This document shows, in pieces, positions 11,233 through 20,675 of a stretch of 64,000 nt of DNA. Made by a program: the position numbers and the translations under genes. Numbering within the stretch: the stretch's first letter is position 1; every line of letters begins with the position of its first letter. The notes below the pieces were generated by a model. That model saw nothing but the letters and a program-made list of their open reading frames with translations, did no database searches and had not been told where the DNA came from. Source of the DNA: Yponomeuta sedellus (Eukaryota; Arthropoda; Insecta; Lepidoptera; Yponomeutidae); the NCBI GenBank assembly GCA_934045075.1, contig OW203738.1, positions 1,860,001 through 1,924,000 on the forward strand, read 5' to 3'.

Positions 11233-11559
11233 CTACTATAACTTACATAACTTTCTAATTTAAGTACTTTTCATAAGTGCTCAAATGTACATAACTTAGA
11301 AAGCAAAGTATTTGGTACGTGACGGGATTCGAATCCACGACCTGCTGGTTGAGAAGCATGCGTTCTACTGCTACCACCGCTTTTTGTTCCGTACCTAGTT
11401 TTAGATTGAGAAAATTTGATTCTAGAATTAATAAGTTTGGATACAACTTTACTCTACTAAAATCTACATGTACGAAAACAAAACTTTAATTGAAATGTCC
11501 GTAATTTGGTTATGCATCAAAACCTCAGACCATATTTATCAAAAGTTTACTATTTTTAT

Positions 11560-12703
11560 AACAATAATTCGTTACGCCGATGATCAAGTGTTGTTCGCAT
11601 CGTCGGTCGAAGAATTGCAGACACAAGTCACGGTAATGGATGAGGCTTTTAAAAGGAAAGGTATGAACATGAATGTGAGTAAGACGAAAGTACTGGTCTT
11701 TGAAAAAGATGATGAAGTGACTGAGTGCAAGATAACGATTAGAGACGAAAGAGTGGAACAAGTAAAAGAAATTTGTCTATTTGGGGAGCCTGTTTACGAG
11801 AGATGGAAAGTGTGAAGGTGATATAGAAAGAAGAGTAAAAGCGGGGAATTGGGTAAACGGTGCCTCGCCTCCATGTGTGCAGCCGAAACATCTCCAAAAG
11901 AGCTAGATTGGCTATTCATAGTGGCGTTCTGGTCCCAACACTTATGTATGGTAGCGAGACTTGGGTGTGGCAAAAGAAGCAAGAAAGTAGAATTAATGCA
12001 GTTGAAATGAGGTCTTTGACAAGTATGTGTAGTGTTACTTTGAATGACAGGATACGCAATAGTCTGATAAGAGAACGTTGTGGACTGAAAGAGGATGTAG
12101 TGACTAGAATTGAGAAAGGAATGTTGCGTTGGTTTGGACATGTGGAGAGGATGAAGGAAGAAAGATTGACGAAACAAATATATATTGCGAATGTGAGCGG
12201 AAGGGCTGGTAAGGGACGTCCCAGACGGACTTACATCGACTAAATAGGGGATGTATTAGCAAAGGGAAAGATAAAAAGTACCCGGAACCGGGTACGTGCA
12301 TGCATCGACATATGAACGTTGATGAAGCGAAGGTGATCTGTCAGGATCGTGGCAAGTGGCAGTCCCTGGTCTCTGCCTACCCATCTGGGATACAGGCGTG
12401 AGGTTATGTATGTATTTAATTCGTTATCAACCCTTGTATGTCCCCACTGCTGGGGCACGGGTCTCTTCCTGCATCGCAGGAAGGTTAGGCCATATTCCAC
12501 CACGGAGGCCAAGTCCGGGTTGGTGGAGGATTGTAAGACAGTGGCGGGCCTTACTGTCAGAAGTTATCAAGCCGCCCATAAGGCCTCTGATATGGCTTAA
12601 CGACTGCCATTATATGACAGCCGGCACCAACGGCTTAACGTGTCTTGCGAAGCACGGAAGCGCTCGGAAAAATGCCACTAGCGATAGTCACGGGACGCAC
12701 GGG
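11560..12703 (+). mobile_element. LINE-A/SINE-5S chimera, tandem copy 1
   Basis: First unit of a 1144-bp tandem duplication. It opens with AACAATAATT (11560-11569) and then a 5'-truncated non-LTR reverse transcriptase starting at the catalytic YADD box. The ORF is broken. Frame 1 runs to a stop at 11815. Two further frames then continue the same protein: the YGSETWVWQKK region, LIRERCGLKEDVVTRIEKG and RWFGHVERM, ending near 12243 with GRPRRTYID. The LINE 3' end reaches TATGTATGTATTTAA. From 12424 an antisense SINE-5S follows, cut at about 12698 before the next AACAATAATT (12704). The mobile protein cannot be made from this copy. Confidence 0.8.
12424..12703 (-). repeat. SINE-5S within tandem copy 1, 5'-truncated
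   Basis: Antisense. It lacks the 5S-like head present in copy 2, because the unit stops inside GATAGTCACGGGACGC and passes into ACGGG plus the next AACAATAATT. Confidence 0.75.
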
Positions 12704-13928
12704 AACAATAATTCGTTACGCCGATGATCAAGTGTTGTTCGCATCGTCGGTCGAAGAATTGCAGACACAAGTCACGGTAATGGATGAGGCTTTTAAAAGG
12801 AAAGGTATGAACATGAATGTGAGTAAGACGAAAGTACTGGTCTTTGAAAAAGATGATGAAGTGACTGAGTGCAAGATAACGATTAGAGACGAAAGAGTGG
12901 AACAAGTAAAAGAAATTTGTCTATTTGGGGAGCCTGTTTACGAGAGATGGAAAGTGTGAAGGTGATATAGAAAGAAGAGTAAAAGCGGGGAATTGGGTAA
13001 ACGGTGCCTCGCCTCCATGTGTGCAGCCGAAACATCTCCAAAAGAGCTAGATTGGCTATTCATAGTGGCGTTCTGGTCCCAACACTTATGTATGGTAGCG
13101 AGACTTGGGTGTGGCAAAAGAAGCAAGAAAGTAGAATTAATGCAGTTGAAATGAGGTCTTTGACAAGTATGTGTAGTGTTACTTTGAATGACAGGATACG
13201 CAATAGTCTGATAAGAGAACGTTGTGGACTGAAAGAGGATGTAGTGACTAGAATTGAGAAAGGAATGTTGCGTTGGTTTGGACATGTGGAGAGGATGAAG
13301 GAAGAAAGATTGACGAAACAAATATATATTGCGAATGTGAGCGGAAGGGCTGGTAAGGGACGTCCCAGACGGACTTACATCGACTAAATAGGGGATGTAT
13401 TAGCAAAGGGAAAGATAAAAAGTACCCGGAACCGGGTACGTGCATGCATCGACATATGAACGTTGATGAAGCGAAGGTGATCTGTCAGGATCGTGGCAAG
13501 TGGCAGTCCCTGGTCTCTGCCTACCCATCTGGGATACAGGCGTGAGGTTATGTATGTATTTAATTCGTTATCAACCCTTGTATGTCCCCACTGCTGGGGC
13601 ACGGGTCTCTTCCTGCATCGCAGGAAGGTTAGGCCATATTCCACCACGGAGGCCAAGTCCGGGTTGGTGGAGGATTGTAAGACAGTGGCGGGCCTTACTG
13701 TCAGAAGTTATCAAGCCGCCCATAAGGCCTCTGATATGGCTTAACGACTGCCATTATATGACAGCCGGCACCAACGGCTTAACGTGTCTTGCGAAGCACG
13801 GAAGCGCTCGGAAAAATGCCACTAGCGATAGTCACGGGACGCTCACCTATCCTGCACCTGACCGCGCCTGTTGTTGCTTAACCAAGTGATTGATTCCAAT
13901 CACTCGGTTTGCCTAGGCCACGAGCGCT
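12704..13928 (+). mobile_element. LINE-A/SINE-5S chimera, tandem copy 2
   Basis: Repeats copy 1 at an offset of exactly 1144 bp. All long translated frames on both strands are identical in the two copies, including the frameshifts, so the copies are essentially identical DNA. Unlike copy 1, it continues to the complete SINE-5S head (CCACGAGCGCT) and is followed at 13929-13938 by a third AACAATAATT. The element family is a non-LTR retrotransposon. I cannot place its clade firmly; an RTE-like clade is possible. Confidence 0.8.
13568..13928 (-). repeat. SINE-5S, full-length, within tandem copy 2
   Basis: Reading on the minus strand from 13928: GCGCTCGTGGCCTAGGC, then the 5S-like promoter (GGTTAAGCAACAACAGGCGC, a diverged GGATAGGTGAGCG C-box), then GGCAGTCGTTAAGCCATATC, GGACTTGGCCTCCGTGGTGG and CATACAAGGGTTGATAACG. 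In 5S rRNA genes the matching segment is the internal polymerase III promoter (A box, intermediate element, C box). It is therefore a SINE of the 5S-derived (SINE3-like) type. Confidence 0.8.
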
Positions 13929-13974
13929 AACAATAATTAAAAATGATAAATTGTGAGATGTAACTAACTTTGGT

Positions 13975-14085
13975 CTTTACATCTACGTAATGAGAGGATT
14001 TATAGAGCGTTTAGTGGTACCTTCACTCACACTAGATGGGCGAAGTGACCACTCGGACGCTGCAGTGCCTGGGACATTGAACATG
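13975..14085 (-). repeat. SINE-like tail fragment
   Basis: ACTAGATGGGCGAAGTGACC and GACGCTGCAGTGCCTGGGAC match the region also seen near 2170-2240 and 27130-27210. Confidence 0.45.
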
Positions 14086-14104
14086 AAACAAAAACAAGAA
14101 AAAA

Positions 14105-14385
14105 AATCTCACTACTGTACCACGGTCTACCACGTGCCACGATCCTGACTGCTCACCTTCGTTTCATCAAAGTTTATTAGTCGTTGTATGCACGCACGCC
14201 GGTTTCGGCTACTTTTTCCCTTGCCCTTCGCTAATACATCACCTATTTGGTCGAAGTATGTCCTCCTATTACGCCCGTTACCAGCCGTTCCACCCACATT
14301 CGCTCGATATATTTATTTCGTCAATCTTTCTTCCTTCATCCTCTCCATATGTCCAATGCATCATCGTGGGTTAGCTGGCAGAAAA
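14105..14385 (-). repeat. LINE-A 3' region, antisense
   Basis: Reverse complement of the 3' coding end and UTR of LINE-A: GTGCCACGATCCTGACTGCT, CCTTCGTTTCATCAAAGTTT, TGCATGCACGC-like block, CATTCGCTCGATATATTTAT and CATCCTCTCCATATGTCCAA. It covers the end of the reverse transcriptase reading frame. Confidence 0.65.
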
Positions 14386-14618
14386 AACTACCTGGTAAGT
14401 AAGTTCGCCTTTGTACAGATTTGTTTTTAATGCAATAAAGAATTTTCATTCAATCCAACTCAATATGCCTTTCTCAATTCTACATGTTTTACGTAGCACC
14501 GTATCACAAGATTTCCCGTTTATGTCCAAATTGTATGAAATGGCTACACGTCTCAATTCCCAACCAAAGGGAATATAAAGCGGCATCGGTAGTACGACGC
14601 CACTATTACCATATTATA

Positions 14619-15006
14619 AAGGCCTGCGCAGACGAGGGACTTAGTCCCCGAGGGACTTTTGTCCCCGACGGACAAAAATCCCTGAATCGTGAATTAATGT
14701 CTTTCGAGTACTTCAACGCCTACGGTGTGCGGTCATTTGTTCCCCGGAAATTGAATGACCCGTATGCTATGGAAGCACATATACGGTTGTGTTGTAATTT
14801 ACATGAAGTTGAGAAAGAAAAGGCGTTTTAAAAGAAAACACCGAACTTTTGTCCAGTCCGGTCTCCTGATGTCCTCGGAAACTTGAGGAACTTTTTGTAC
14901 GTTGTACTTTTAGTCCTTCGTGTGCGTTATTCGATACAACTTATAGGAGATCTATATCGATGGACAAAAAAGTACCCGAGGATTGTACCTCGGCTGCGCA
15001 GGCCTT
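14619..15006. mobile_element. 388-bp inverted-repeat element (AAGGCCTGCGCAG)
   Basis: Terminal inverted repeats AAGGCCTGCGCAG (14619-14631) and CTGCGCAGGCCTT (14994-15006), extending imperfectly inward with CGAGG. The interior contains several GTCCCC/GGACAAAA blocks that can pair. An open frame crosses the left end but has no known domain. Confidence 0.6.
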
Positions 15007-15180
15007 AAGCCTACTAGCAGAGTGTGGACGATAGTAAAACGCTAGATGTTGGTCAGTTGATATATTTTCAACAAACAATCGTAACCTAGTGATATTTAAA
15101 TCGGTGACAGTCATGTATCGGGATAGGATTATTACCGGTCAATACATGTGCATATATCACCTCCAATGGGCTTAAAAACT
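15007..15180. repeat. TAAGCCTACTAGCAGAGTGTGG repeat fragment
   Basis: Shares CCTACTAGCAGAGTGTGGAC, GTCAGTCATGTATCGGGATA and GTGCATATATCACCTCCAAT with 20676-21420, where a tRL insertion splits the copy. Confidence 0.6.
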
Positions 15181-15245
15181 GCCTTATGCTCACTACCACC
15201 ACTGTCACCACTGTTGTGTGTACCATTAATTTGACGGCTCTACGT

Positions 15246-15774
15246 AAAAAAAACCGGCCAAGTGCGAGTCAGACTCGCGCACCGAGGGTTCCGTACAAAC
15301 CTGTATTATAGACCTGAGTATTTGGTATGAATTTCAATTTAATACCTCTACGCGTTTATGAGGAAATGGGTAGTAAGTTTAAAATTATTAAAAAAAAATA
15401 TATTATGTGATGTAACTAAAAATTTATGGTTTTCGTAATTTTTCCTTTATCTATGCTATAAGACGTTGCTTCGTACCAAATTTCAAGATTCTGAGTTCAC
15501 GGGAAGCACCCTGTAGGTTTTGATTCCCTTGCAAGTGTCGAAAATTTGCGGCATAAACGGCTGTATCTTTTGATTGCGTTGGCTTAGAAGTTTGATTTTT
15601 TCACAGCTTCAAGGGACAGTAGACCTGAGTAATTGATATAAATTTCAGCTTCATACCTCCACGCGTTCCTGAGAAAAAGGGTCTTGACAGACGGACGGAC
15701 GGACGGACAGACGGACAACAAAGTGATCCTATAAGGGTTCCGTTTTTTCCTTTTGAGGTACGGAACCCTAAAAA
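15246..15774 (+). repeat. GGCCAAGTGCGAGTC family, full copy
   Basis: Starts AACCGGCCAAGTGCGAGTCA and GCACCGAGGGTTCCGTAC. It ends with an ACGG-rich stretch (GACGGACGGACGGACAGACG), CCTATAAGGGTTCCGTTTTT and GAGGTACGGAACCCTAAAAA. GGGTTCCGTAC near the start pairs with GTACGGAACCC at the end. This is a very widespread lepidopteran repeat whose class I leave open. Confidence 0.7.
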
Positions 15775-16053
15775 TGGTATTGTGAATAATATCTTACAAT
15801 GACTCTTTATGACGCGTTGATTGCAAAAATACGGGAATTCATAAGCTCTTCGTAGAATAAATTAGAAGGCTAGTACCTACTTTATCAAGACTATGTGCTG
15901 CCCATTTTCTGCCTGACTAACCTACCCTAATTACTACTGACGCAATTCAAATACAGGTGATGAATATCTACACAAAGTATTCAAGAAAACGGCTGCACCC
16001 TCTATGTTTTCATTTTATAAAGTGCAACCAAACAACTAAATATATACGACATG

Positions 16054-17118
16054 ACGGTTCTTAGTGTCGCCGCACACGTGCCACACGCGACAGCCACAAA
16101 CGCCGCCACGAGAAGCTAGAAGCGGCTACAAAGGTAGCTGAAGCGCGCGACAGCCACTTGTGGCCGGTGGTCGACACTTGCGGTCGGTGGCTGCTAATTT
16201 TTTTAACCCTTGCGTGCTAGACTTGGGCAAAGTGTGTCCTTAGAGGGAGTTGTTATATCTCATATCTTTGCTCACCGAGACACACTATATATCTATCATA
16301 TCTCGCTCACCACTTGTGTCCTAGCTCACACGACGTCCAATCTACTAAGTGCGTGTGGAAACGAGACACAAGTGGTGAGTCAGTCTAGTCTACCTATTTA
16401 TTCCCTACTTTATCCAGACACGTTTCTTTTGGTGAACTTTCTCTCATCGCTCGTTGGTTAAGACGAGAAATCAGGCCGAATGTAACCGATGTCAGACGAT
16501 GTTGATCTCGCTCTCGCGCATTGTGTGTGAGCTGGATAAAGTAGCAGGAGATGACTACCGCACTGAGTTGAGAGTACGTGTGAGGGAGCCAGATATAGTT
16601 AACATCTCTGGGATATGAATGGGACACACTTGACGGTGAGGGAGTTGTGTGTCCACTCATATCTGGCTCTTGAGTTACCCAAGGAAGGCTATTGCGTGCA
16701 GTATCATAATGGACTCAATTCGTCGGAAAAAGACGTCGTCGTAGAAGACGAAACTGTAGTTATTGGATACATCCAATTTTAACGAATGTACACAAATGCA
16801 ACGAACATGTCGATAATCTTCTAAACCATCCTAAAAAGTTTTTTAAACATTTTTTTTAAGTTTACACTTTACACAGGTTAAATGAGGAAAGGGAGAGAGG
16901 GGCGCGGAATCGCGCCAGTGGCGTGTGGCGGCTTTTTGTGTCGGCGTTTAGTGGCCGGTGCGAGCCACAAGAAGCAAGCTGCGACGATTTGTAGCATGTG
17001 GCCGCCACCGGCGCCAACCGTGTGCGGCCAGTCCATATAAAATGTATGAAAATTACAGGAAATATGCCAGTGGCGGCGTTTTGTGGTTGTGGCCGGTGGC
17101 CCGTGTGCGGTGACCCTT
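16054..17118. mobile_element. GC-rich GTGGCGGC element split by a hAT MITE
   Basis: The ends are inverted: left CGCCGCACACGTGCC and right GGCCCGTGTGCGGTGACCC, with CTTA on both outer sides. The body is made of GTGGC/GCCAC-rich sequence, much richer in GC than its surroundings. The hAT-like element at 16218-16691 is nested inside, so the original was about 590 bp. No coding capacity. Confidence 0.5.
16218..16691 (+). mobile_element. hAT-like non-autonomous element 1
   Basis: Flanked by the 8-bp duplication TTGCGTGC (16210-16217 and 16692-16699). The ends TAGACTTGGGCAA and (reversed) TAGCCTTCCTTGGGTAAC are imperfect inverted repeats. An 8-bp TSD with short TIRs is the hAT pattern. The element contains no transposase. 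Confidence 0.75.
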
Positions 17119-17245
17119 AGAAACACTCAACAGTGCTGCCAACTACAACGAGCTATCAGTTTTTAAGCTCATAGTCACGACGTCATGCGTTTCACGACGA
17201 CGACGAAACGCGTGACGTTTTGTATCGCTATTGTCAGAATTTGAA

Positions 17246-17560
17246 GCGCTCGTGGCCTCGTGGCACTTGAGTTAAACAACAGGCGCGGTCAGGTGCAGGA
17301 TAGTGTGGGGCCAGAAGCAATGTATGTGCCTGTATGTAAATGTTATGTTTATGTTATGTTATGGGTGACCGTCCAGTGACTTCCACTAGTGGTAGTTTTC
17401 CGAGCGCTTCCGTGCTTCGCAAGGTACGTTACGCCGTTGGTGCCGGCTGTCACGTAATGGCGTCATAGACAGTTTACCCAACCATGCACTGAACGCGCCC
17501 TGTGTTACTTAACCTTCGTGATCGCTTAAGATCACTCAGGCAGCCGGGGCTGCGAGCGCC
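17246..17560. repeat. Two SINE-5S heads in opposite orientation
   Basis: 17246-17460 is sense SINE-5S, interrupted after GGTGCAGGATA by about 60 bp of another SINE tail (GTGTGGGGCCAGAAGCAATG) that ends in TATGT repeats. 17466-17560 is antisense and belongs to a second subfamily: reversed, it reads GATCACGAAGGTTAAGTAAC then AGGGCGCG, even closer to 5S rRNA. This may be a fold-back of two subfamilies or two separate insertions. Confidence 0.6.
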
Positions 17561-17814
17561 TAACCTTTCCTGTACATTATTTTAATTGTCAAACACTGAC
17601 ATTTCAACGCCACAAAACGCGTGTCTCGTGGCGTCATGCTACCCATGCTGGTGTTATCTATGTATATGTTCGTGACGATCCCTCCGAAACGCGGCCTTTG
17701 ATAGTTCGTGCAAACTTAAGTGTTACTTGTCTGGCCCCTTTGTGTCTAGATTAGAGAGGTAAGCGTGTTAGTAAACACGTAATTGGTATTAGATGCAAAC
17801 TACATACAAACATA

Positions 17815-17895
17815 CAGAAACTCACGCCTCTATCTCGGAGTGGTAGGCGGAAACTTAGATTGAGAGACAGAGGATTACCACTTGCCACGATCCAT
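17815..17895 (-). repeat. LINE-A 3' end, antisense
   Basis: CTCACGCCTCTATCTCGGAG then ACCACTTGCCACGATCC. Short and diverged. Confidence 0.5.
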
Positions 17896-17992
17896 TGGTA
17901 ACACACTATTTACGTAAACTTTTTCTGCAAATACATTTTTCAGTTTAATTTCTTTTCTTTCGTTTTGTTCTATTCATTCTGATTTGACGACC

Positions 17993-18165
17993 TTTGTGGC
18001 GTAGCGGTAACGCGTCTGCCGACATCCCGGGTTCGAATCCCGGCTGGGAAAAAAATGCCCAGGTCTTGAATGTCGTTGTTTCTGGTTCCCACGACACAGG
18101 GTATCCTAGTGTGGGGCCGGAAGCAATGTATGTGCTCGTATGTAAATGTAATTTTTTTTTTTTTA
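17993..18165 (+). repeat. tRNA-derived SINE
   Basis: The head has A-box-like TGGCGTAGCGGTAACGCG and B-box GGGTTCGAATCCC. It is followed by a non-tRNA body (TGAATGTCGTTGTTTCTGG, ACACAGGGTATCCTAGTG, GGGGCCGGAAGCAATG) and a TATGTAAATG tail. The tRNA-like part is too short for a complete cloverleaf and has no CCA-ready acceptor. The body recurs antisense near 20970-21045. Confidence 0.7.
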
Positions 18166-18180
18166 AAAGGCCTCAAACTT

Positions 18181-18262
18181 TGCACTAGCGACTTCCCTTG
18201 CCGGCCCTTTCGTCCACATTCGCTCGATATATCCTCCTAGCGTTTAGCCTTGTCTTCCTCCT
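18181..18262 (-). repeat. LINE-A coding-end fragment, antisense
   Basis: CCCTTGCCGGCCCTTTCGTC and CACATTCGCTCGATATAT match the antisense LINE-A end seen at 14280-14320. Confidence 0.5.
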
Positions 18263-18510
18263 TTATTTCAAGTCCAAACATTTTTTTGTTTCTTGATCTT
18301 CAAACTTTTGTTTCTTGATCGACTTTGAGACATTGCTCTCAGCGTAGTATTTTGTATTTATGGTATGTCATTGAAACAGTTTGATTGCGCGATGCAGGAA
18401 TGTTGGAGTTTGTAGTGCGCGCGCATAGCTGACATGTGCTCGCCACATTAATAAATAAATATTCATGGACATATTACACAGACCTCGTTAGCCCCATACT
18501 AAGTACAACT

Positions 18511-18754
18511 ATTTGGTGTCGACCTAGAGAATAGCACCAACCCAATTCTTCCCGCAGGTGTCGTAAAAGGCGACTAAGGGACACAAACCGGGGGGTGGGC
18601 AGCAGCGCCCCCTGCAGTACAATTCCACCGAACTGCGATCCCCAACCCGCATGCCCAGCGTGGGGATTATGGGCATTACCCCATATAATAGCACAATGTG
18701 GCGCTCTTTAGGGGAGGGTTATGTCCAGTAGTGGACTAGTATAGCCTGACGACG
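18511..18754 (+). mobile_element. tail-B insertion with 10-bp TSD
   Basis: Flanked by AAGTACAACT at 18501-18510 and 18755-18764. It runs from GGTGTCGACCTAGAGAATAG to GGACTAGTATAGCCTGACG. The TSD proves this end is a real retroinsertion that is 5'-truncated to about 244 bp. Confidence 0.8.
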
Positions 18755-18829
18755 AAGTACAACTAAATTACTTGTGTCGCAGATGCTATACAACGATGCG
18801 ACGATTGATTTAATAAAATAAATACACAG

Positions 18830-18960
18830 ATGACGTCTAAGACCCGAGACAAACTAGAAAAGTTAGTCTCCTAGTTTGACCCGGCCGGGCATCGAACCGG
18901 AGACCTTCGGTTTTATAGTCAGCCTGCCAAGCCGCTGCACCATCGAGGCCGTCACTAATG
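18830..18960 (-). repeat. tRNA-derived SINE, antisense
   Basis: Reversed, it has TCGATGGTGCAGCGGCTTGG (A-box-like) and CCGGTTCGATGCCCGGCC (B-box-like) upstream of GTCAAACTAGGAGACTAAC. This head differs from the one at 17993. Confidence 0.6.
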
Positions 18961-19221
18961 AAAGCGTAGACGCAAAATATTCTAAGGATTAGACATTTGA
19001 CGCATAAAAATCAATTTCAGGTACTCTCAAGAATGCTGATAAATTTCGCTTGCTTTGAGGTGTCATAATGTCGTAATCATATTCATAATTGGCTGTCACT
19101 CGACTTTTTATGTAGAATTCAAGTCATACGCCTTAGAGTCTTGTACGGATTATTTGATAATGAAGTGAGAAGTGTGCCCGTGCCCCAGCAGTTGGGACAT
19201 GGGTTGATATCGAAATGAGAA

Positions 19222-19672
19222 TAGCCTTGGGTAACTCAAGAGCCAGATATGAGTGGACACACAACTCCCTCACCGTCAAGTGTGTCCCATTCATATCCCA
19301 GAGATGTAAACTATATCTGGCTCCCTACATACTCTCAACTCATTACGGTAGTCATCTCCTGCTACTTTATCCAGCTCACACACAATGCGCGAGAGCGAGA
19401 TCAACGTCGTCTGACATCGGTTACATTCGGCCGCATTTCTCGTCGTATCCAACGAGCCATGAGAGTAAGTTCACAAAAAAAAACGTGTGATCTGAATAAA
19501 GTAGGGAATAGGTAGACTAGACTGACTCACCAGCTGTGTCTCTTGTTTCTATGACGTTGCATGAGCTAGGACACAAGGGGTGAGTGAGATATGAAAGAGA
19601 TATAGTGTGTCTCGGTGAGTAAAGATATGAGATATAACAACTCCCTCTAAGGACACACTTTGCTCAAGTCTA
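19222..19672 (-). mobile_element. hAT-like non-autonomous element 2
   Basis: A second copy of the element at 16218, in opposite orientation. It has its own 8-bp duplication AATGAGAA (19214-19221 and 19673-19680). The two copies share almost their whole length, including a run of about 80 codons in one frame, but this reading frame resembles no transposase. Confidence 0.8.
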
Positions 19673-19920
19673 AATGAGAATTTGCTCCCAGGGCTTGGAT
19701 TATGCTAGTGTACCATGACAGATACATAAATGGGTCACGTGGGGTGTTTTTTTACCATTGACGCCTACAAGGTTCGATGTATGTGCGCGCGTAGACTTGA
19801 AGCATCAACGAAATGAAATCGCCATGTTCATACACTTCTCATTGTACCACAATGCAGAATCTGGGTTCTGGGCAGGCGGGCAAGACTCGTCACCGAGTGG
19901 GTGTCACAAGATGAGCATTG

Positions 19921-20620
19921 ATGTACAGGTCGGCCTTGGAGACGATGGAGAGATAATCTCGTCCAACATTCGCTATTATGGTCTGAGGTGGCCCAGGTCT
20001 GACAACTCTGGACTGAATTGATGTACAGGTTAGCCTTGGAGACGATGGAGAGATAATCTCGTCCAACATTCGCCATTATGGTCTGAGGTGACCAAGGACA
20101 GAAAACTCTGGACTGAATTGATGTACAGGTCAGCCTTGGAGACGATGGAGAGATAATTTCGTCCAACATTCGCTATTATGGTCTGAGGTGGCCCAGGTCT
20201 GACAACTCTGGACTGAATTGATGTAAAGGTCAGCCTTGGAGACGATGGAGAGATAATCTCGTCCAACATTCGCCATTATGGTCTGAGGTGACCAAGGACA
20301 GAAAACTCTGAACTGAATTGATGTACAGGTCAGCCTTGGAGACGATGGAGAGATAATCTCGTCCAACATTCGCCATTATAGTCTGAGGTGGCCCAGGTCT
20401 GACAACTCTGGACTGAATTGATGTACAGGTCGGCTTTGGAGACGATGGAGAGATAATCTCGTCCACCATTCGCCATTATGGTCTGAGGTGGCCCAGGTCT
20501 GACAACTTTGGACTGAATTGATGTACAGGTCGGTCTTAGAGACGATGGAGAGATAATCTCGTCCAATATTCGCTATTATGGTCTGAGGTGGCCCACGACT
20601 GACAACTCTGGACTGATTTG
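19921..20620. repeat. Minisatellite, seven units of exactly 100 bp
   Basis: Units start at 19921, 20021, 20121, 20221, 20321, 20421 and 20521. Each begins ATGTACAGGT and contains GAGACGATGGAGAGATAAT and TCGTCCAACATTCGC. Two variants differ at the end: units 2 and 4 have GACCAAGGACAGAAAACTCT, the others GCCCAGGTCTGACAACT. Units 1-4 therefore form an A-B-A-B pattern and 5-7 are all A. The array passes into GGGAAGGCCTTTTGCCAGTC, which looks like a non-LTR 3' end, so the unit may come from one. Confidence 0.9.
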
Positions 20621-20675
20621 GGGAAGGCCTTTTGCCAGTCAGCGATATTAGAAAGTACTGTGGAGGTCTAAACTA

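Noticed and set aside
12349..13889. Protein-coding genes in the SINE-5S frames
   Set aside because: The same frames recur in many SINE copies (43.5, 49.7, 63.1 kb) and correspond to non-coding SINE sequence.
16218..19672. One 3.4-kb DNA transposon with 450-bp terminal inverted repeats
   Set aside because: Each arm has its own 8-bp target duplication, so they are two separate insertions.
19828..20566. Overlapping minus-strand reading frames of 78-113 codons
   Set aside because: They are produced by the 100-bp minisatellite; the period is not a multiple of three and the same peptide recurs by frame rotation.
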